Positions 27,155-36,049 of a DNA stretch of 64,000 bases are shown here, in pieces. The stretch spans positions 1-64,000 of the forward strand of contig JAUXAJ010000001.1 in the NCBI GenBank assembly GCA_030620005.1, in the 5' to 3' direction. This DNA is from Promethearchaeota archaeon. Its GTDB lineage: Archaea; Asgardarchaeota; Lokiarchaeia; Sigynarchaeales; SOKP01. The stretch's first letter is position 1. The number at the start of each line of letters is the position of its first letter. Position numbers and translations under genes: made by a program. Below the pieces are notes generated by a model. It was given only the letters and a program-made list of their open reading frames with translations. It was not told the origin of the DNA and did no database searches.

Positions 27155-27550
27155 TTACCATGTTTCTATTTGAACTTGATTTATTTTTTCGTAGTGTTTA
27201 ATATTTCGAGTAATCAAAGTCTGTTCACTTTCAATTGCGATAGATGCAATAAACATATCCAATTCATTGATTAAAGTTCCTCTTTTCTGTAAATCTGCTC
27301 TAATCTGACCATAAATTTTTCCGTGCGATGCGGTAAACGATATAATATTTAGCTTTGAAATTAAATTGTTTATTGCCTTAATATTTTCATCTAATCTTTC
27401 TGATAAAAATGCTCCAAAATAAAGTTCTGCGATGTTTATTGATGTTATATTTAAAATCAAGTGACTATCGATTAAATCAGAAATTTTGTTTTTTGCTGAA
27501 TTGTCATCTCTTAAAAATTTTATCAGAATATCTGTATCCAATAATACCAT
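27155..27550 (-). CDS. vapC: PIN-domain ribonuclease toxin (VapC-like)
   Basis: 131 residues with the PIN acidic residues in order: LLDTDILIKFL at the N-terminus, NIAELYFGAFL, NELDMFIASIAI and TLITRNIKHYEKI at the end. VapC toxins cut tRNA or rRNA. The start ATG overlaps the TAA of the upstream antitoxin by one base (TAATG), a standard toxin-antitoxin arrangement. Confidence 0.88.
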   Translation of the reverse strand: MVLLDTDILIKFLRDDNSAKNKISDLIDSHLILNITSINIAELYFGAFLSERLDENIKAINNLISKLNIISFTASHGKIYGQIRADLQKRGTLINELDMFIASIAIESEQTLITRNIKHYEKINQVQIETW

Positions 27551-27792
27551 TACATATTGACCCGCGATATTCCTTTATTTTTTCGATTTTTGTAGATGAC
27601 ATTTAGTATATCATTCGTTTCTTTCTCCGAACCTTTCCAAGACCCAGAAAGTGATAAGATACTTTTTTGTTCAGGCTTAGCTACTAATCGTAATATAAGA
27701 TCATTAAAGGATTCTCCCTTATGTTTTCTCTTTTTTAATGCGTTGTATGCTTCATCCGATAATGAGACCGTTTTAAAACCCATTTTAATCAT
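27550..27792 (-). CDS. vapB: VapB-like antitoxin
   Basis: About 80 residues from the ATG at 27792 (or 77 from 27783). The N-terminal MGFKTVSLSDEAYNALKKRK is the ribbon-helix-helix/DUF217-type antitoxin start, and the C-terminal part is charged and probably unfolded, for neutralising the toxin. The upstream frame to 27906 is open but has no homology-like sequence and would overlap the promoter, so the shorter start is preferred. Confidence 0.8.
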   Translation of the reverse strand: MIKMGFKTVSLSDEAYNALKKRKHKGESFNDLILRLVAKPEQKSILSLSGSWKGSEKETNDILNVIYKNRKNKGISRVNM

Positions 27793-28156
27793 AATTTTTA
27801 ATCTATTATTATCTATATATAGAATAAAATATATAAACCTATGGGCAATTATTAAAAAGGAATAAAAAGAATTTTGAGATGATGACTTTTTATTCCATAA
27901 TTCCAAGAATGGAAAAAAGGGAAAAATGTGAATATAATTATCATCTTAATATCCTTTCCTATGAGATCAAAGTGGATAGCATCTGCTGCAACATGTAGGA
28001 AAATATTTGATTTACCTGTATAATCCATATAAGATTTTATTGCTAACTTAGCGATATATTATTATCATAGTGCCATGGTTCGAGAATTGATGATTAATTT
28101 AGTGTCACATATCATTACCTTTTTTGTTGATTCCTTCCATTTAATTCGCTAAAGAC
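27793..28156. other. Intergenic stretch, antitoxin promoter only
   Basis: 364 bases. Next to the antitoxin start lies CTATATATAGAAT (27811-27823), a TATA-like element about 20-30 bases upstream on the minus strand, fitting a leaderless message and VapBC autoregulation. Nothing else recognised. Confidence 0.4.
27811..27823 (-). promoter_or_regulatory. vapB: TATA-like box of the vapBC operon
   Basis: A palindromic CTATATATAG core sits 19-31 bases before the antitoxin ATG, the usual archaeal TATA distance. The dyad could also be bound by the ribbon-helix-helix antitoxin. Confidence 0.4.
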
Positions 28157-29062
28157 TTACGCGTTTAGAAATTCAATGCTCTTGTCGAGAATGAGTTCAA
28201 ATATTGCAATATCGCTATCTACAAGCAGTCTTAATTCGAATTCCTCCATTTCGTTGGCTTCTTCAAGGTTAATTTCACCGGTAAGAAGTTTAATCACCAC
28301 GTTGAATGGAGCAGTAATGACAATGGACGGATTTTCCACGGTTCCTTCGCCATAATCAGTGTTTTTTGGATTGAGAACGAACCAAATGTTAAAATCCTTG
28401 TCGTTAAAATTCATTTGAACTGCAAGCTGCCAATTGTCGAGGTTAAACATTAGATCTAGATGGTTTGACCAAATGACGCTAACGACTCGAAAGAATTCTA
28501 AAAGAATTTCTTTGTCCCAATGACTAGAACCCGCCTTAACGTGACCTCTCATTCTCGCAATTAAATCGTATTCGAACGAATTTAAATACACGTTCAGGCA
28601 GGTTGGACAAATGTTGTGCTCGCTCAACCAAGTCTTCAGGCAAGCTGCGTGATACGACCTGTCGCAAAACAAGCAAGTCAAGCTTTTTTCCGCCGTTAAA
28701 TCGATATTCTTGAAACAGATGCTGCACTCTATTTGAACGAGCCGTTTCGGGGATTCTTCTTTTAATCGGTCGGCGTTTACTTTTTCAATCTCTTTTATTA
28801 TCAAAAATACCTTGTCTTCGAAAATAACATCTCTAAACTTGATCAGTGTTTTTTTATCTCCAACGAAAAGCCCTCTTTTCTTTAGAGGTGTCCAAAACTC
28901 ATTTAAGGGGTTGATTTCTACCATCAATTTGGAGACCCAATTGCCTTTAGCGGGTGTCTTTGTGATACGGACTCCTGACACGGGCGTGTTCATTCTTTCC
29001 CAGTCTTCACCATTTTTTAGAAAGTTTTTTAATTGACTTCGAATGGTAGGCATTAACTTCAT
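28157..29062 (-). CDS. RING-type finger protein with C-terminal SCP2-like domain
   Basis: 301 residues in three parts. The N-terminal about 95 residues (SGVRITKTPA..., VEINPLNEFWTPLKKRGLF) look like a conserved unnamed archaeal domain. Residues 113-155 form a zinc finger C113-x2-C-x13-C130-x2-C-x4-H138-x2-C-x10-C152-x2-C with CLKTWLSEHNICPTC, matching C4HC3 RING-like fingers (FANCL, Nse1, RINGv) that bind E2 enzymes. Residues about 182-297 (FRVVSVIWSN..., SIVITAPFNVVIKLLTGEIN) resemble an SCP2 lipid-binding domain. A ubiquitin-ligase-like role on a lipid or acyl-CoA linked process is possible but unproven. No membrane segment. Confidence 0.78.
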   Translation of the reverse strand: MKLMPTIRSQLKNFLKNGEDWERMNTPVSGVRITKTPAKGNWVSKLMVEINPLNEFWTPLKKRGLFVGDKKTLIKFRDVIFEDKVFLIIKEIEKVNADRLKEESPKRLVQIECSICFKNIDLTAEKSLTCLFCDRSYHAACLKTWLSEHNICPTCLNVYLNSFEYDLIARMRGHVKAGSSHWDKEILLEFFRVVSVIWSNHLDLMFNLDNWQLAVQMNFNDKDFNIWFVLNPKNTDYGEGTVENPSIVITAPFNVVIKLLTGEINLEEANEMEEFELRLLVDSDIAIFELILDKSIEFLNA

Positions 29063-29129
29063 TTATAAGAACGATATTACATTATTTAAAGTTTTAGACT
29101 TTTCTCACGCGACAATTAACGGAATCGTG

Positions 29130-29321
29130 ATGTTCAAGCTTACGCTGTTAATATTAAATGTTTCAAAGTTCTCAAGGAAAAATGAGCACGAAAACGCCCA
29201 GCTTCAAGTCTTACGCTCGTCTTACTACTTGGCATCAGTAATATTCGTCCCAATTGGAACGCTTGCTTCTATTTACATTAAAGTTTTTCCTGATGAAGTA
29301 ATGGCTAAAGTCTATAATTGA
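29130..29321 (+). CDS. Small membrane protein, doubtful
   Basis: 63 residues from the ATG at 29130: one N-terminal hydrophobic stretch (MFKLTLLILNV), a charged middle (SRKNEHENAQ) and a clear membrane segment (YYLASVIFVPIGTLASIYI). The frame is open back to 29043, but that part would overlap the divergent RING gene and looks less protein-like. Not recognised. Confidence 0.4.
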   Translation: MFKLTLLILNVSKFSRKNEHENAQLQVLRSSYYLASVIFVPIGTLASIYIKVFPDEVMAKVYN

Positions 29322-29353
29322 ATCGTTGAAAAAAAAGTCCTAATATTTTGGAT

Positions 29354-29367
29354 AAAAAAAAAAAAAA
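29354..29367 (-). terminator. Poly-T tract after the GPH transporter
   Basis: Fourteen A on the plus strand give a T14 tract on the minus strand, starting directly after the stop codon of the transporter. A typical archaeal oligo-T termination signal. Confidence 0.5.
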
Positions 29368-30780
29368 TTATATTTTTGATTTCTTTTCTTCGTGAATTTT
29401 TTGAAGTTCTACCTTAACTCTTTCTAATCTTTCACCATGTATAGGGTAACGATATATAGTTAAAAAGGCAATCGCTAATGCAATAGCAGGAAATATAAAC
29501 ATTAATGCTCTTAATCCAAATAGTACATCTGGAGTCACTTCTTCAGGTGCATACACTGTCCAACCGACATTCGTAAAGATTAAAGAGATTGTTAAAAATA
29601 CAAAAACAGTAGATAATCTAAGGAAAAACATTTTAACTCCGTAATAACTTGCTTCACTGCGAGTTTTTGTGTTTACTTCGTCCTCGTCAATAATATCAGC
29701 CATAATTAAGTCGACAAAATAGGTCGGACCAGCTAAGCCAATTCCTATCAGAGAAAATACGATCATTCCAATATATCTGTCTTGAATAAACATTAAAGGA
29801 GCAAGCGTTAATATCAAAATTATTAATGAAATTAAAAACGATTTTCTTACACCAAGTCTTCGAACCACGGGTTTCCACAGAACATTCATGGAAATTGCTA
29901 TTGATATAAATGTTAATAGTAATAATAGTGCAATGAATATTGATTCTCCTGCTCCAATACCTAAAACAAATCTACCATAAAGCGGAATTATGGTGGTCAA
30001 CATCCCAAGAACATACCAAAATGTCACTTCGACGGGAAGGTACCACATAAATGCTTTATTTTTCCCACATGTTTTTAGGGAAACGAAAAAACTTGGTACA
30101 TTTTCGTATTCATGTCGAAATTCAAGTCTTTCTTTTGGACTAAATTTTAAGAAAATAATTCCAAATGTTACTATGATTATCGCAGTAAATATTCCAAAAG
30201 TTTGGAATTCTCTCATATATTTGGGATCTGACCAATCTGGGATGAAAATTGCCGGTAAAACCATGGATAACACCAATCCAATCATGTAGAATGAAAGTCT
30301 GATAGCGTTAGCTTTTGTCCTTTCTTCTTCGGTAATGAATAATTCTGGAAGTAATGAAATTAAATTTAAATCGAACATCGTGTAAAATAGCTCAAAAACT
30401 ATAATTATAACAATGAAATACGCAAAATTAGTAATTTCATCAGTTATACCCATAGAGATTGGTGGAGAAAACAATAATATCATTATTATAGCTAAGGGAA
30501 TAATCGAAACCATTATATAAGGATAACGTCGCCCCCATCTAGTATGCGTCCGGTCTGAAAAATACCCTAACAGTGGATCATTTATGCTATTCCATATAGA
30601 CCATATAATAAAACCGATAGATATCAAAACAACATTAATTCCAACAACGGCGTAATAAAATGTAAATATCAGGAGCGAAAAAGTTTGATACGCTGCTGTA
30701 TTTACTATTTGGCTTACACTATATGCTGCTGCTTTCTTATTTGAAAAACTTCCTTCTATTTTTTTATTTTTTTTATTTAT
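29368..30780 (-). CDS. GPH-family sugar/cation symporter (MFS)
   Basis: About 470 residues if started at 30780. Twelve-helix major facilitator of the glycoside-pentoside-hexuronide family: NDPLLGYFSDRTHTRWGRR (the MelB loop motif), KTRSEASYYGVKMFF in the second half. With standard codons the first start is TTG at 30627, which would remove helix 1. Yet the frame upstream reads FSNKKAAAYSVSQIVNTAAY and a full first helix with no stop to 30786. The only start-like site there is an ATA at 30780 lying six bases after GATGA. An indel in the A-rich run 30764-30785 is the alternative. Confidence 0.82.
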   Translation of the reverse strand: MNKKNKKIEGSFSNKKAAAYSVSQIVNTAAYQTFSLLIFTFYYAVVGINVVLISIGFIIWSIWNSINDPLLGYFSDRTHTRWGRRYPYIMVSIIPLAIIMILLFSPPISMGITDEITNFAYFIVIIIVFELFYTMFDLNLISLLPELFITEEERTKANAIRLSFYMIGLVLSMVLPAIFIPDWSDPKYMREFQTFGIFTAIIIVTFGIIFLKFSPKERLEFRHEYENVPSFFVSLKTCGKNKAFMWYLPVEVTFWYVLGMLTTIIPLYGRFVLGIGAGESIFIALLLLLTFISIAISMNVLWKPVVRRLGVRKSFLISLIILILTLAPLMFIQDRYIGMIVFSLIGIGLAGPTYFVDLIMADIIDEDEVNTKTRSEASYYGVKMFFLRLSTVFVFLTISLIFTNVGWTVYAPEEVTPDVLFGLRALMFIFPAIALAIAFLTIYRYPIHGERLERVKVELQKIHEEKKSKI

Positions 30781-30876
30781 GAAAACTCATCAAAAAAATT
30801 TAATGATTAATTAATAAGTTTAATGACAAATAATCAAAAAAATTAAAAAATTGAATAGTCTTTTTTAAAAAAAAAA

Positions 30877-31653
30877 TTAGCGAAAATGGTAAACTCGCTT
30901 TAATCCTTGTTTAGCGCGCTCATCGAACGGGTCCATTTTTTTCGCCTTTAAGAAATATTCCAGTGCTTCTTGATACTTTTCGTGCACCTCGTGAATAATT
31001 CCTAACTCGAGTATTAACTCAATGTTGCCAGGAAATATTGTTAGAGCCTCCTTGAACGTTTTTACGGCAGTTTTCCATTTCCCAAGGCTCTTGTAGCACC
31101 AGCCCAAGTTCAAAAAGCTGTTAATGTCGTTCACGTCCTTAGATAAGGCCGCTTCAAAGGCTTCGATCGCGTCCTGATATTTTCCCAGCTTCATGTAGCT
31201 TTTTCCCATATTAAAACATATGGAGACGAATAGATCGTCAATCTCCATTGAATTTAGGTCTGAATCTTGGCCTTTATTAATTGCTTCTGCTATTCTCTCG
31301 AACTGTTTAATGGCTTCCTTGTAGTTCTCAAGATGAAAGTTTTTCACGCCTAACTGGAAAATGGCATCTAAATACTCACCACTCGCTTCCCAACATCGCA
31401 TTGCTTCTTCATGCTGACCCTTTCTCCCGAGAACAACAGCAAGATTGTATAGCGCGTGAACTTTCTCGCCATTCAAGCTCAAGAGCCTGTTTAAATAACT
31501 CAGAGCAATTTCATCCTGCTTCAAGTCCATGTAAATGGTTGCTAACTCCGTCAAGCACTCCCTATCTTGTGGGTGGCGCTCTAGAATGGTTTCAAAAAAG
31601 TTGATTTTTTCTTGAATGTTTTCGGCTAATATGTTACTAATGACACAAATCAC
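30877..31653 (-). CDS. Tetratricopeptide repeat protein
   Basis: 258 residues consisting of about seven TPR motifs: for example LATIYMDLKQDEIALSYLNR, YNLAVVLGRKGQHEEAMRCW, CFNMGKSYMKLGKYQDAIEAF, NLGWCYKSLGKWKTAVKTF (truncated to short pieces here). No enzymatic domain or signal peptide. It is a protein-interaction scaffold. The GTG at 31653 lies inside GGAAGGTGA, which looks like a ribosome site itself, so the real start may be a few codons downstream. Confidence 0.8.
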   Translation of the reverse strand: MICVISNILAENIQEKINFFETILERHPQDRECLTELATIYMDLKQDEIALSYLNRLLSLNGEKVHALYNLAVVLGRKGQHEEAMRCWEASGEYLDAIFQLGVKNFHLENYKEAIKQFERIAEAINKGQDSDLNSMEIDDLFVSICFNMGKSYMKLGKYQDAIEAFEAALSKDVNDINSFLNLGWCYKSLGKWKTAVKTFKEALTIFPGNIELILELGIIHEVHEKYQEALEYFLKAKKMDPFDERAKQGLKRVYHFR

Positions 31654-31957
31654 CTTCCTTATCGTGTTCTTGATAATGTTGTAGTTACATTTTGTCGATT
31701 ATATTTAAAAGAAAAAAAAAACGGGTGGTTACAAAATTCAGTGATGAATAAATGTTATTATCGCAATTAATTTGAGTTTTAGTTTGTTAAATCTTGAGGA
31801 ATATTGAATCATGGAAGATGAGGAATTATTGATAAATTTTTAAACGATAACGATAAATTTCTATCATACAAAAAAGTACAATGAGACCTAAATTATTTAA
31901 TCATAAAAATCTTAATGAAAATGGGTTTATTGAAAAATAAATTATTTAATTAAAAAG
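31654..31957. other. Intergenic stretch without recognised content
   Basis: 304 A+T-rich bases between the divergent TPR gene and the N-terminal fossil at 31958. No gene, repeat or RNA recognised. Confidence 0.4.
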
Positions 31958-32026
31958 ATGGCGTTAATGACGATTTTTGACCCCTTAGAACGACTTCTAT
32001 GGGGGATTGCAATAAAAATGGAGTAA
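31958..32026 (+). pseudogene. N-terminal fossil of the seven-helix RING-like family
   Basis: 22 codons read MALMTIFDPLERLLWGIAI-KME-stop. The first 19 match the start of the membrane protein at 57903 (MALVMIWDPLERLLWGIAI) almost residue for residue, and the DNA is similar too. The rest of the membrane domain is missing. It lies 84 bases before a gene whose C-terminal zinc module is homologous to that same protein, suggesting the current neighbour arose by deletion or recombination between family members. Confidence 0.6.
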
Positions 32027-32110
32027 AAAGAAATTTCTAATGAAGATAAGCAAGATTTTTTCTAAACTATCAATTTATCAAGAGGGATTGATTTGAAGGG
32101 TGAGGAACCA

Positions 32111-33511
32111 ATGAAAGAGGAAAAAACACCAGAAATAGACAAGTTAATAAAAAAGATTCCAAGAATGGTTAATCGCGTAAATCTTCATAATTTAAATGGA
32201 AGAGTAGATAAAGCACTTGACTTGATTAAACAAACAGAAAGGTTAATAGAGAAATTTCAAGGAAACATGCCATCAGAGCTGGAAGAAACCCATTGCTATT
32301 TATTATATACTAAAGCAGATATTCTTGAAAACCAAGGATATTTAACGCATGCATTCAAGGTTTGTAAAGAACTCTTAATCATTGCAGATAAATATGATAA
32401 TAAATGGGGGGTTTCACATGGTCTTTATTATCTCGCAAATATTTATAGGCGTTCTAATGATCTCGATAAGGCTCTCGAGCATTACGATCGTTCGATAATA
32501 TTAAAAGAGGAGCTTCTAAATGAGCGTGGTGAAGTCCTCTTTTTTGCGACGGTGCTTACTAACGCCATCGAAACTGCTGTTATAAAAAATGACACGGAAC
32601 GAGCAAGAAAGTACTTCACGCGCCTGGAAGAAATTCACGAGTTAAAACCACGTGATTCTTTAGTAGGTCAAGCATGGAAAATGGGTAAAATTTTTTTCTT
32701 AAGTGCCAGCTCGCGGCCCCGAGACTGGGGTAAAGCAGAAGAATTGTGTGAAGAATTAATCCAAGATGGATTCACAATAATTCACTATAAGGTCTTTTCT
32801 CTTCAAATTCTTTGTAAGTTGTTATTCCTTGAATTACGCGTGACAAATGATCCTGTAATAATAAATGAGATCAAGGCATTATTTCCTAAAATGATCGAAT
32901 TAACTCAACAGTATGGTTCAATGGCTTTTTTAGTGGATTTTTATACCATTCAAGGCAAATTAGCATTGCTCACGTTTGATTTTAAAACTGCTCGACGATC
33001 GTTCACTCAAGCACGGCGCATCGCAGAAAGACACGGATATCATTTAGGTGCCTCAGAAATAACGCGATTAGAAGATGAGTTAGATTATAAGTTAACCACT
33101 TGGGAGCAATTGAAGCAAGAAAACGCCCCTTTTTCCGAACGAATGGAATTAGCCCGCGTGAACGAGCATTTTAATCAGGAATTTCAAGCTCATATGGTGA
33201 AAACGGAGCAGATTGCTGAAGAGGAAGTGACCGTGTACAAGGACTTACAATCATGTTTAGTTTGTAAAGGGGGCGCTGAAGGCTTTAATATTTACATGTG
33301 TCCATCGTGTAAGTCCATCTATTGCAGGACGTGCGCTCAGGCCGTGGTTGAGATCGAAAACGCTTGTTGGATGTGCGAATCGCCCATTGACGTTACAAGA
33401 CGCTCTAAACCGTTCGAGCAAGAGAAAAAAGAAATATCAATTGAAACGAAGGATGGTAAAAAAAGCGTGGAAGAAGGCGTTCCTAAAAAGGTTGGAGGCG
33501 ACGAAAAATGA
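32111..33511 (+). CDS. TPR protein with C-terminal all-Cys RING-like finger
   Basis: 466 residues. Residues about 10-340 are helical TPR-like repeats (GVSHGLYYLANIYRRSNDLD, KALEHYDRS, and similar). Near residue 385 is C-x2-C-x11-C-x2-C-x4-C-x2-C-x10-C-x2-C (CLVCKGG...CPSC...CRTC...CWMC), a cross-brace pattern like RING but with cysteine in place of histidine. The tail ends EEGVPKKVGGDEK. The ATG at 32111 has GGTGA seven bases before it, so it is preferred to the TTG at 32093. The finger and tail are shared with the membrane protein at 57903. Role unknown, presumably recruiting a partner to the finger. Confidence 0.75.
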   Translation: MKEEKTPEIDKLIKKIPRMVNRVNLHNLNGRVDKALDLIKQTERLIEKFQGNMPSELEETHCYLLYTKADILENQGYLTHAFKVCKELLIIADKYDNKWGVSHGLYYLANIYRRSNDLDKALEHYDRSIILKEELLNERGEVLFFATVLTNAIETAVIKNDTERARKYFTRLEEIHELKPRDSLVGQAWKMGKIFFLSASSRPRDWGKAEELCEELIQDGFTIIHYKVFSLQILCKLLFLELRVTNDPVIINEIKALFPKMIELTQQYGSMAFLVDFYTIQGKLALLTFDFKTARRSFTQARRIAERHGYHLGASEITRLEDELDYKLTTWEQLKQENAPFSERMELARVNEHFNQEFQAHMVKTEQIAEEEVTVYKDLQSCLVCKGGAEGFNIYMCPSCKSIYCRTCAQAVVEIENACWMCESPIDVTRRSKPFEQEKKEISIETKDGKKSVEEGVPKKVGGDEK

Positions 33512-34018
33512 CGAAAGTAATGATTATATTTGGGTTTATTAATCACTTTTAATTTGACTTGCATCACTGAATTTTATAACCACCCAAAAAAACGCTATCT
33601 TCACGGGGCAAAAAAAATTCCCAAATATTATCGGTTTTAAAGCAAAATTTACGAAAAATAAAATTTTTTCTTAAACGCAAAAGGAAAACTCTCCATCCAT
33701 AGAACATTTTTGATAAAAATGCGAAGTAGAAAGAATGAAGTAGGAATATAGGGAAATACAATCACTAAAATAAATAAATAAATTTATTTGAAATGAAAAT
33801 ATTCTAAACAATAATAGTAATCATTTTTTCGGTTCGTACTCTAAAAAAATTGAATTGTTATTAGATTTCTTTGTTTTTTCAATTAAAAGAATTCGTCAAA
33901 TTTGTCCTACTTTAATAAAGTATATACTATTACTAAGTTATAATCTATTACATCAACATTTTATTGTCTATTTTTTCATTAATTAATAAAGACTTGCATG
34001 AGGTGAGTAAAACAAAAA
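33512..34018. other. Intergenic stretch, nothing recognised
   Basis: 507 A+T-rich bases. A minus-strand frame at 33564-33761 exists, but its Phe/Leu-rich product looks like translation of A+T-rich noncoding DNA. The end of the stretch carries the AGGTGA ribosome site of the next gene (33999-34004). Confidence 0.4.
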
Positions 34019-34183
34019 ATGCCAGAATTAGCATGTCAAACTTGTGGTTCAAAAAAAGAGGTTCCAAGGTGTTGCGACAAATCCATGATAGTAAAAGACG
34101 ATTACCTATTATGTTGTTGTTCAGAGACTTGCGATTATAGACCTATTCCAATGTGTTGCGGAAAAAAAATGGGATATGTGTGA
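34019..34183 (+). CDS. Cysteine-rich small zinc protein
   Basis: 54 residues with eleven cysteines: CQTCGSKKEVPRCCDKSMI, LCCCSETCDYRPIPMCCGKK. The repeated C-C and C-x2-C spacing suggests one or two zinc sites. An AGGTGA ribosome site is 13 bases before the ATG. Small cysteine-rich proteins of this kind are common in archaea, and the function is unknown. Confidence 0.6.
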   Translation: MPELACQTCGSKKEVPRCCDKSMIVKDDYLLCCCSETCDYRPIPMCCGKKMGYV

Positions 34184-34287
34184 AATAATGGAATTTTACA
34201 TTTCTTCTCGATTTTTTCTTAAAAGGTCTTAAAAGGTCTATATCCTTTAAATAATAGGATTCAAACATGGAAAAATATAAAAAAAAA

Positions 34288-35868
34288 TTACCAAATGATA
34301 TTATTAATGATCTCTATTGTTTGAGCACATTGTTTCTTGTTGAGAATTTTTCTTATTCTCAAATCGTTTATCGCATCCTCGAGGTGAGTATCTAAATTCT
34401 TCATCTCCATTAAATTACACCTTTCGCCTTCAGTTTCTACAAGATTTATCATTGGCGGAAATTTATTCATGAGATCTCTTATTTTGTTCCGGAAATCCGC
34501 GGTGATCTTAGTTCTAACGACCTTTCCTTTGCTGATCATTATAGGCAAAACAGGGGCTCTCTCAATACTTTTATTAGTGCTTGGATCTACAAAATAAAAT
34601 ACAAATATCGGGATCCCCACAACAATGTTCTTAGTCTTAATTTCAATGGTGTAATTGTTGAGAAATCTTTGAATATTAGTTAATTCAGAATCTTTAATGG
34701 CTTCAATAGCGTCTAAGCACGATTGTTTCTCTTTTCTTATTTGAGCAATGATATCTTCAGCAGAAGAGACATCGCTACTTAAAGTGCCGTGTTTTGCATC
34801 GATTTGTTTTTGAACTTCAGAAATTTTCTTTTCTAAACTAGAAATTTTTTGCCTATGTGCTCTTTCAATGTCAGAAATTTCGCGATTTATATTCTTTTTC
34901 AACTGGTTAATTTCAGATTTATATCTACTAATAGAATTCCCAAAACCCCGATATTTCTGATCTAAATCGGTTAACCCTTCTTCTACTAGAAAAAGATTTT
35001 GTTGATTAATGGCGCCTCTTAACTTTTCTACAGAATTCTTTAGTGAATTTACCCCTTTAGATAATTCGTCTGATTTATTCGGAATTTTATGTTTTCTTCT
35101 CCGGAGTAAATCTTCTGGAGTATTGTCCAATTTTCTTTCTTTTTCCGCTTGTAATTCACTATTAAGTAAAGATAATTGTTTCTCTTCCTCTCTAGTATCA
35201 GCTTTAGACCCTCTAAGTTTGTCTGCCTCTTGACTACCTCTCATGATCCATTTATCGCATAATTTTGTTATAAGAGTACCATAGTCATCTAGCATTTCAA
35301 TGTCCTTTAAATTTACGAAATTATAAATTTCTTGAACTATTTTCGTTTGGTTTACAGATTTAGCAATTGGTCCTCCTTCTAATACAAAATAGGGTTCTTT
35401 ATATAAACTTAAATTATACTGATTGAGAAAAAAGTTTTTAAAATATTCCGTTTCATTAGAATTAAATAAAGCTTCTTGAATAACGGTCCCTCTCTTGTAA
35501 TTTCTACCCTTTTTTAGGTAGTTCGCATCATATGATTGTAAAGAATTTAAAAATGAGGTGGGATCTGATGCCTTGATTACATTTTCTGGATTAGGAGGTG
35601 CCGTAGCAAAATTGCCTACGTTTAACTTTTCAACCTTATTAAGAAGGTAGGAGCACACGCTCGCTCGCGTCTCAGTCAAGGGAATCAATCTAACTGGCCA
35701 AAATGCTTGAGCAATTCTATGAATCTTTCCAAATTTTTTAATTCTTTTACCGTATAAAGATAAACACTCTACTAACGCCATGGCCATCTCACTTAAAAGG
35801 ATACCTTTAGAACGAGCTGGAAGGACGTCGCCAACATTTAATAGATAAGGAACTACATTGTCTACCAT
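34288..35868 (-). CDS. Large coiled-coil protein with conserved flanking domains
   Basis: 526 residues, not recognised. The N-terminal about 210 residues look globular (LPARSKGILLSEMAMALVEC, FWPVRLIPLTETRASVCSYL). A long coiled coil covers about 220-400 (EKERKLDNTPEDLLRRRKHK, INQLKKNINREISDIERAHR). The C-terminal about 120 residues are again globular, with strands IVVGIPIFVFYFVDP and APVLPIMISKGKVV and a helical end. The shape recalls motor, SMC-like or scaffold proteins, but no ATPase motif is visible. A TATA-like box lies just upstream. Confidence 0.7.
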   Translation of the reverse strand: MVDNVVPYLLNVGDVLPARSKGILLSEMAMALVECLSLYGKRIKKFGKIHRIAQAFWPVRLIPLTETRASVCSYLLNKVEKLNVGNFATAPPNPENVIKASDPTSFLNSLQSYDANYLKKGRNYKRGTVIQEALFNSNETEYFKNFFLNQYNLSLYKEPYFVLEGGPIAKSVNQTKIVQEIYNFVNLKDIEMLDDYGTLITKLCDKWIMRGSQEADKLRGSKADTREEEKQLSLLNSELQAEKERKLDNTPEDLLRRRKHKIPNKSDELSKGVNSLKNSVEKLRGAINQQNLFLVEEGLTDLDQKYRGFGNSISRYKSEINQLKKNINREISDIERAHRQKISSLEKKISEVQKQIDAKHGTLSSDVSSAEDIIAQIRKEKQSCLDAIEAIKDSELTNIQRFLNNYTIEIKTKNIVVGIPIFVFYFVDPSTNKSIERAPVLPIMISKGKVVRTKITADFRNKIRDLMNKFPPMINLVETEGERCNLMEMKNLDTHLEDAINDLRIRKILNKKQCAQTIEIINNIIW

Positions 35869-35894
35869 GTTAAATCATTGAACATATCATTTTT

Positions 35895-35905
35895 TTTATA
35901 TAAAA
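35895..35905 (-). promoter_or_regulatory. TATA-like box of the coiled-coil gene
   Basis: TTTTATATAAA read on the minus strand, 27-37 bases before the ATG at 35868, in the right place for a leaderless transcript. Confidence 0.4.
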
Positions 35906-35982
35906 TTTTAAGAACGATTCGTTAAATAAAGTTTTTGTTTTAACATGTTTCGTTACGCTTAAAGATTTATATATAAAGTGAG

Positions 35983-36012
35983 TAAATAAATAAATAAATA
36001 AATAAATAAATA
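35983..36012. repeat. Short tandem repeat (TAAA)n
   Basis: About seven and a half perfect TAAA units between the divergent coiled-coil and PAP2 genes, just after a TTTATATATAAAG box. A slippage-prone microsatellite that could vary promoter spacing. Confidence 0.8.
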
Positions 36013-36049
36013 CATGGTTATCTATTTAAAAAAAAAAATGTTGTAATTA

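Noticed and set aside
29043..29129. Longer start for the small membrane protein, overlapping the RING gene
   Set aside because: It would overlap the start of the divergent RING gene, and the added residues do not look like protein. The ATG at 29130 is preferred.
33564..33761. A 65-residue minus-strand frame in the long gap
   Set aside because: Phe/Leu/Lys-rich product typical of non-coding A+T-rich sequence, with no ribosome site or TATA box.
35983..36012. The (TAAA)n run as a replication origin or CRISPR-like repeat
   Set aside because: Units are only four bases without spacers, and no origin-recognition boxes or Orc/Cdc6 gene were seen. It is a simple microsatellite.
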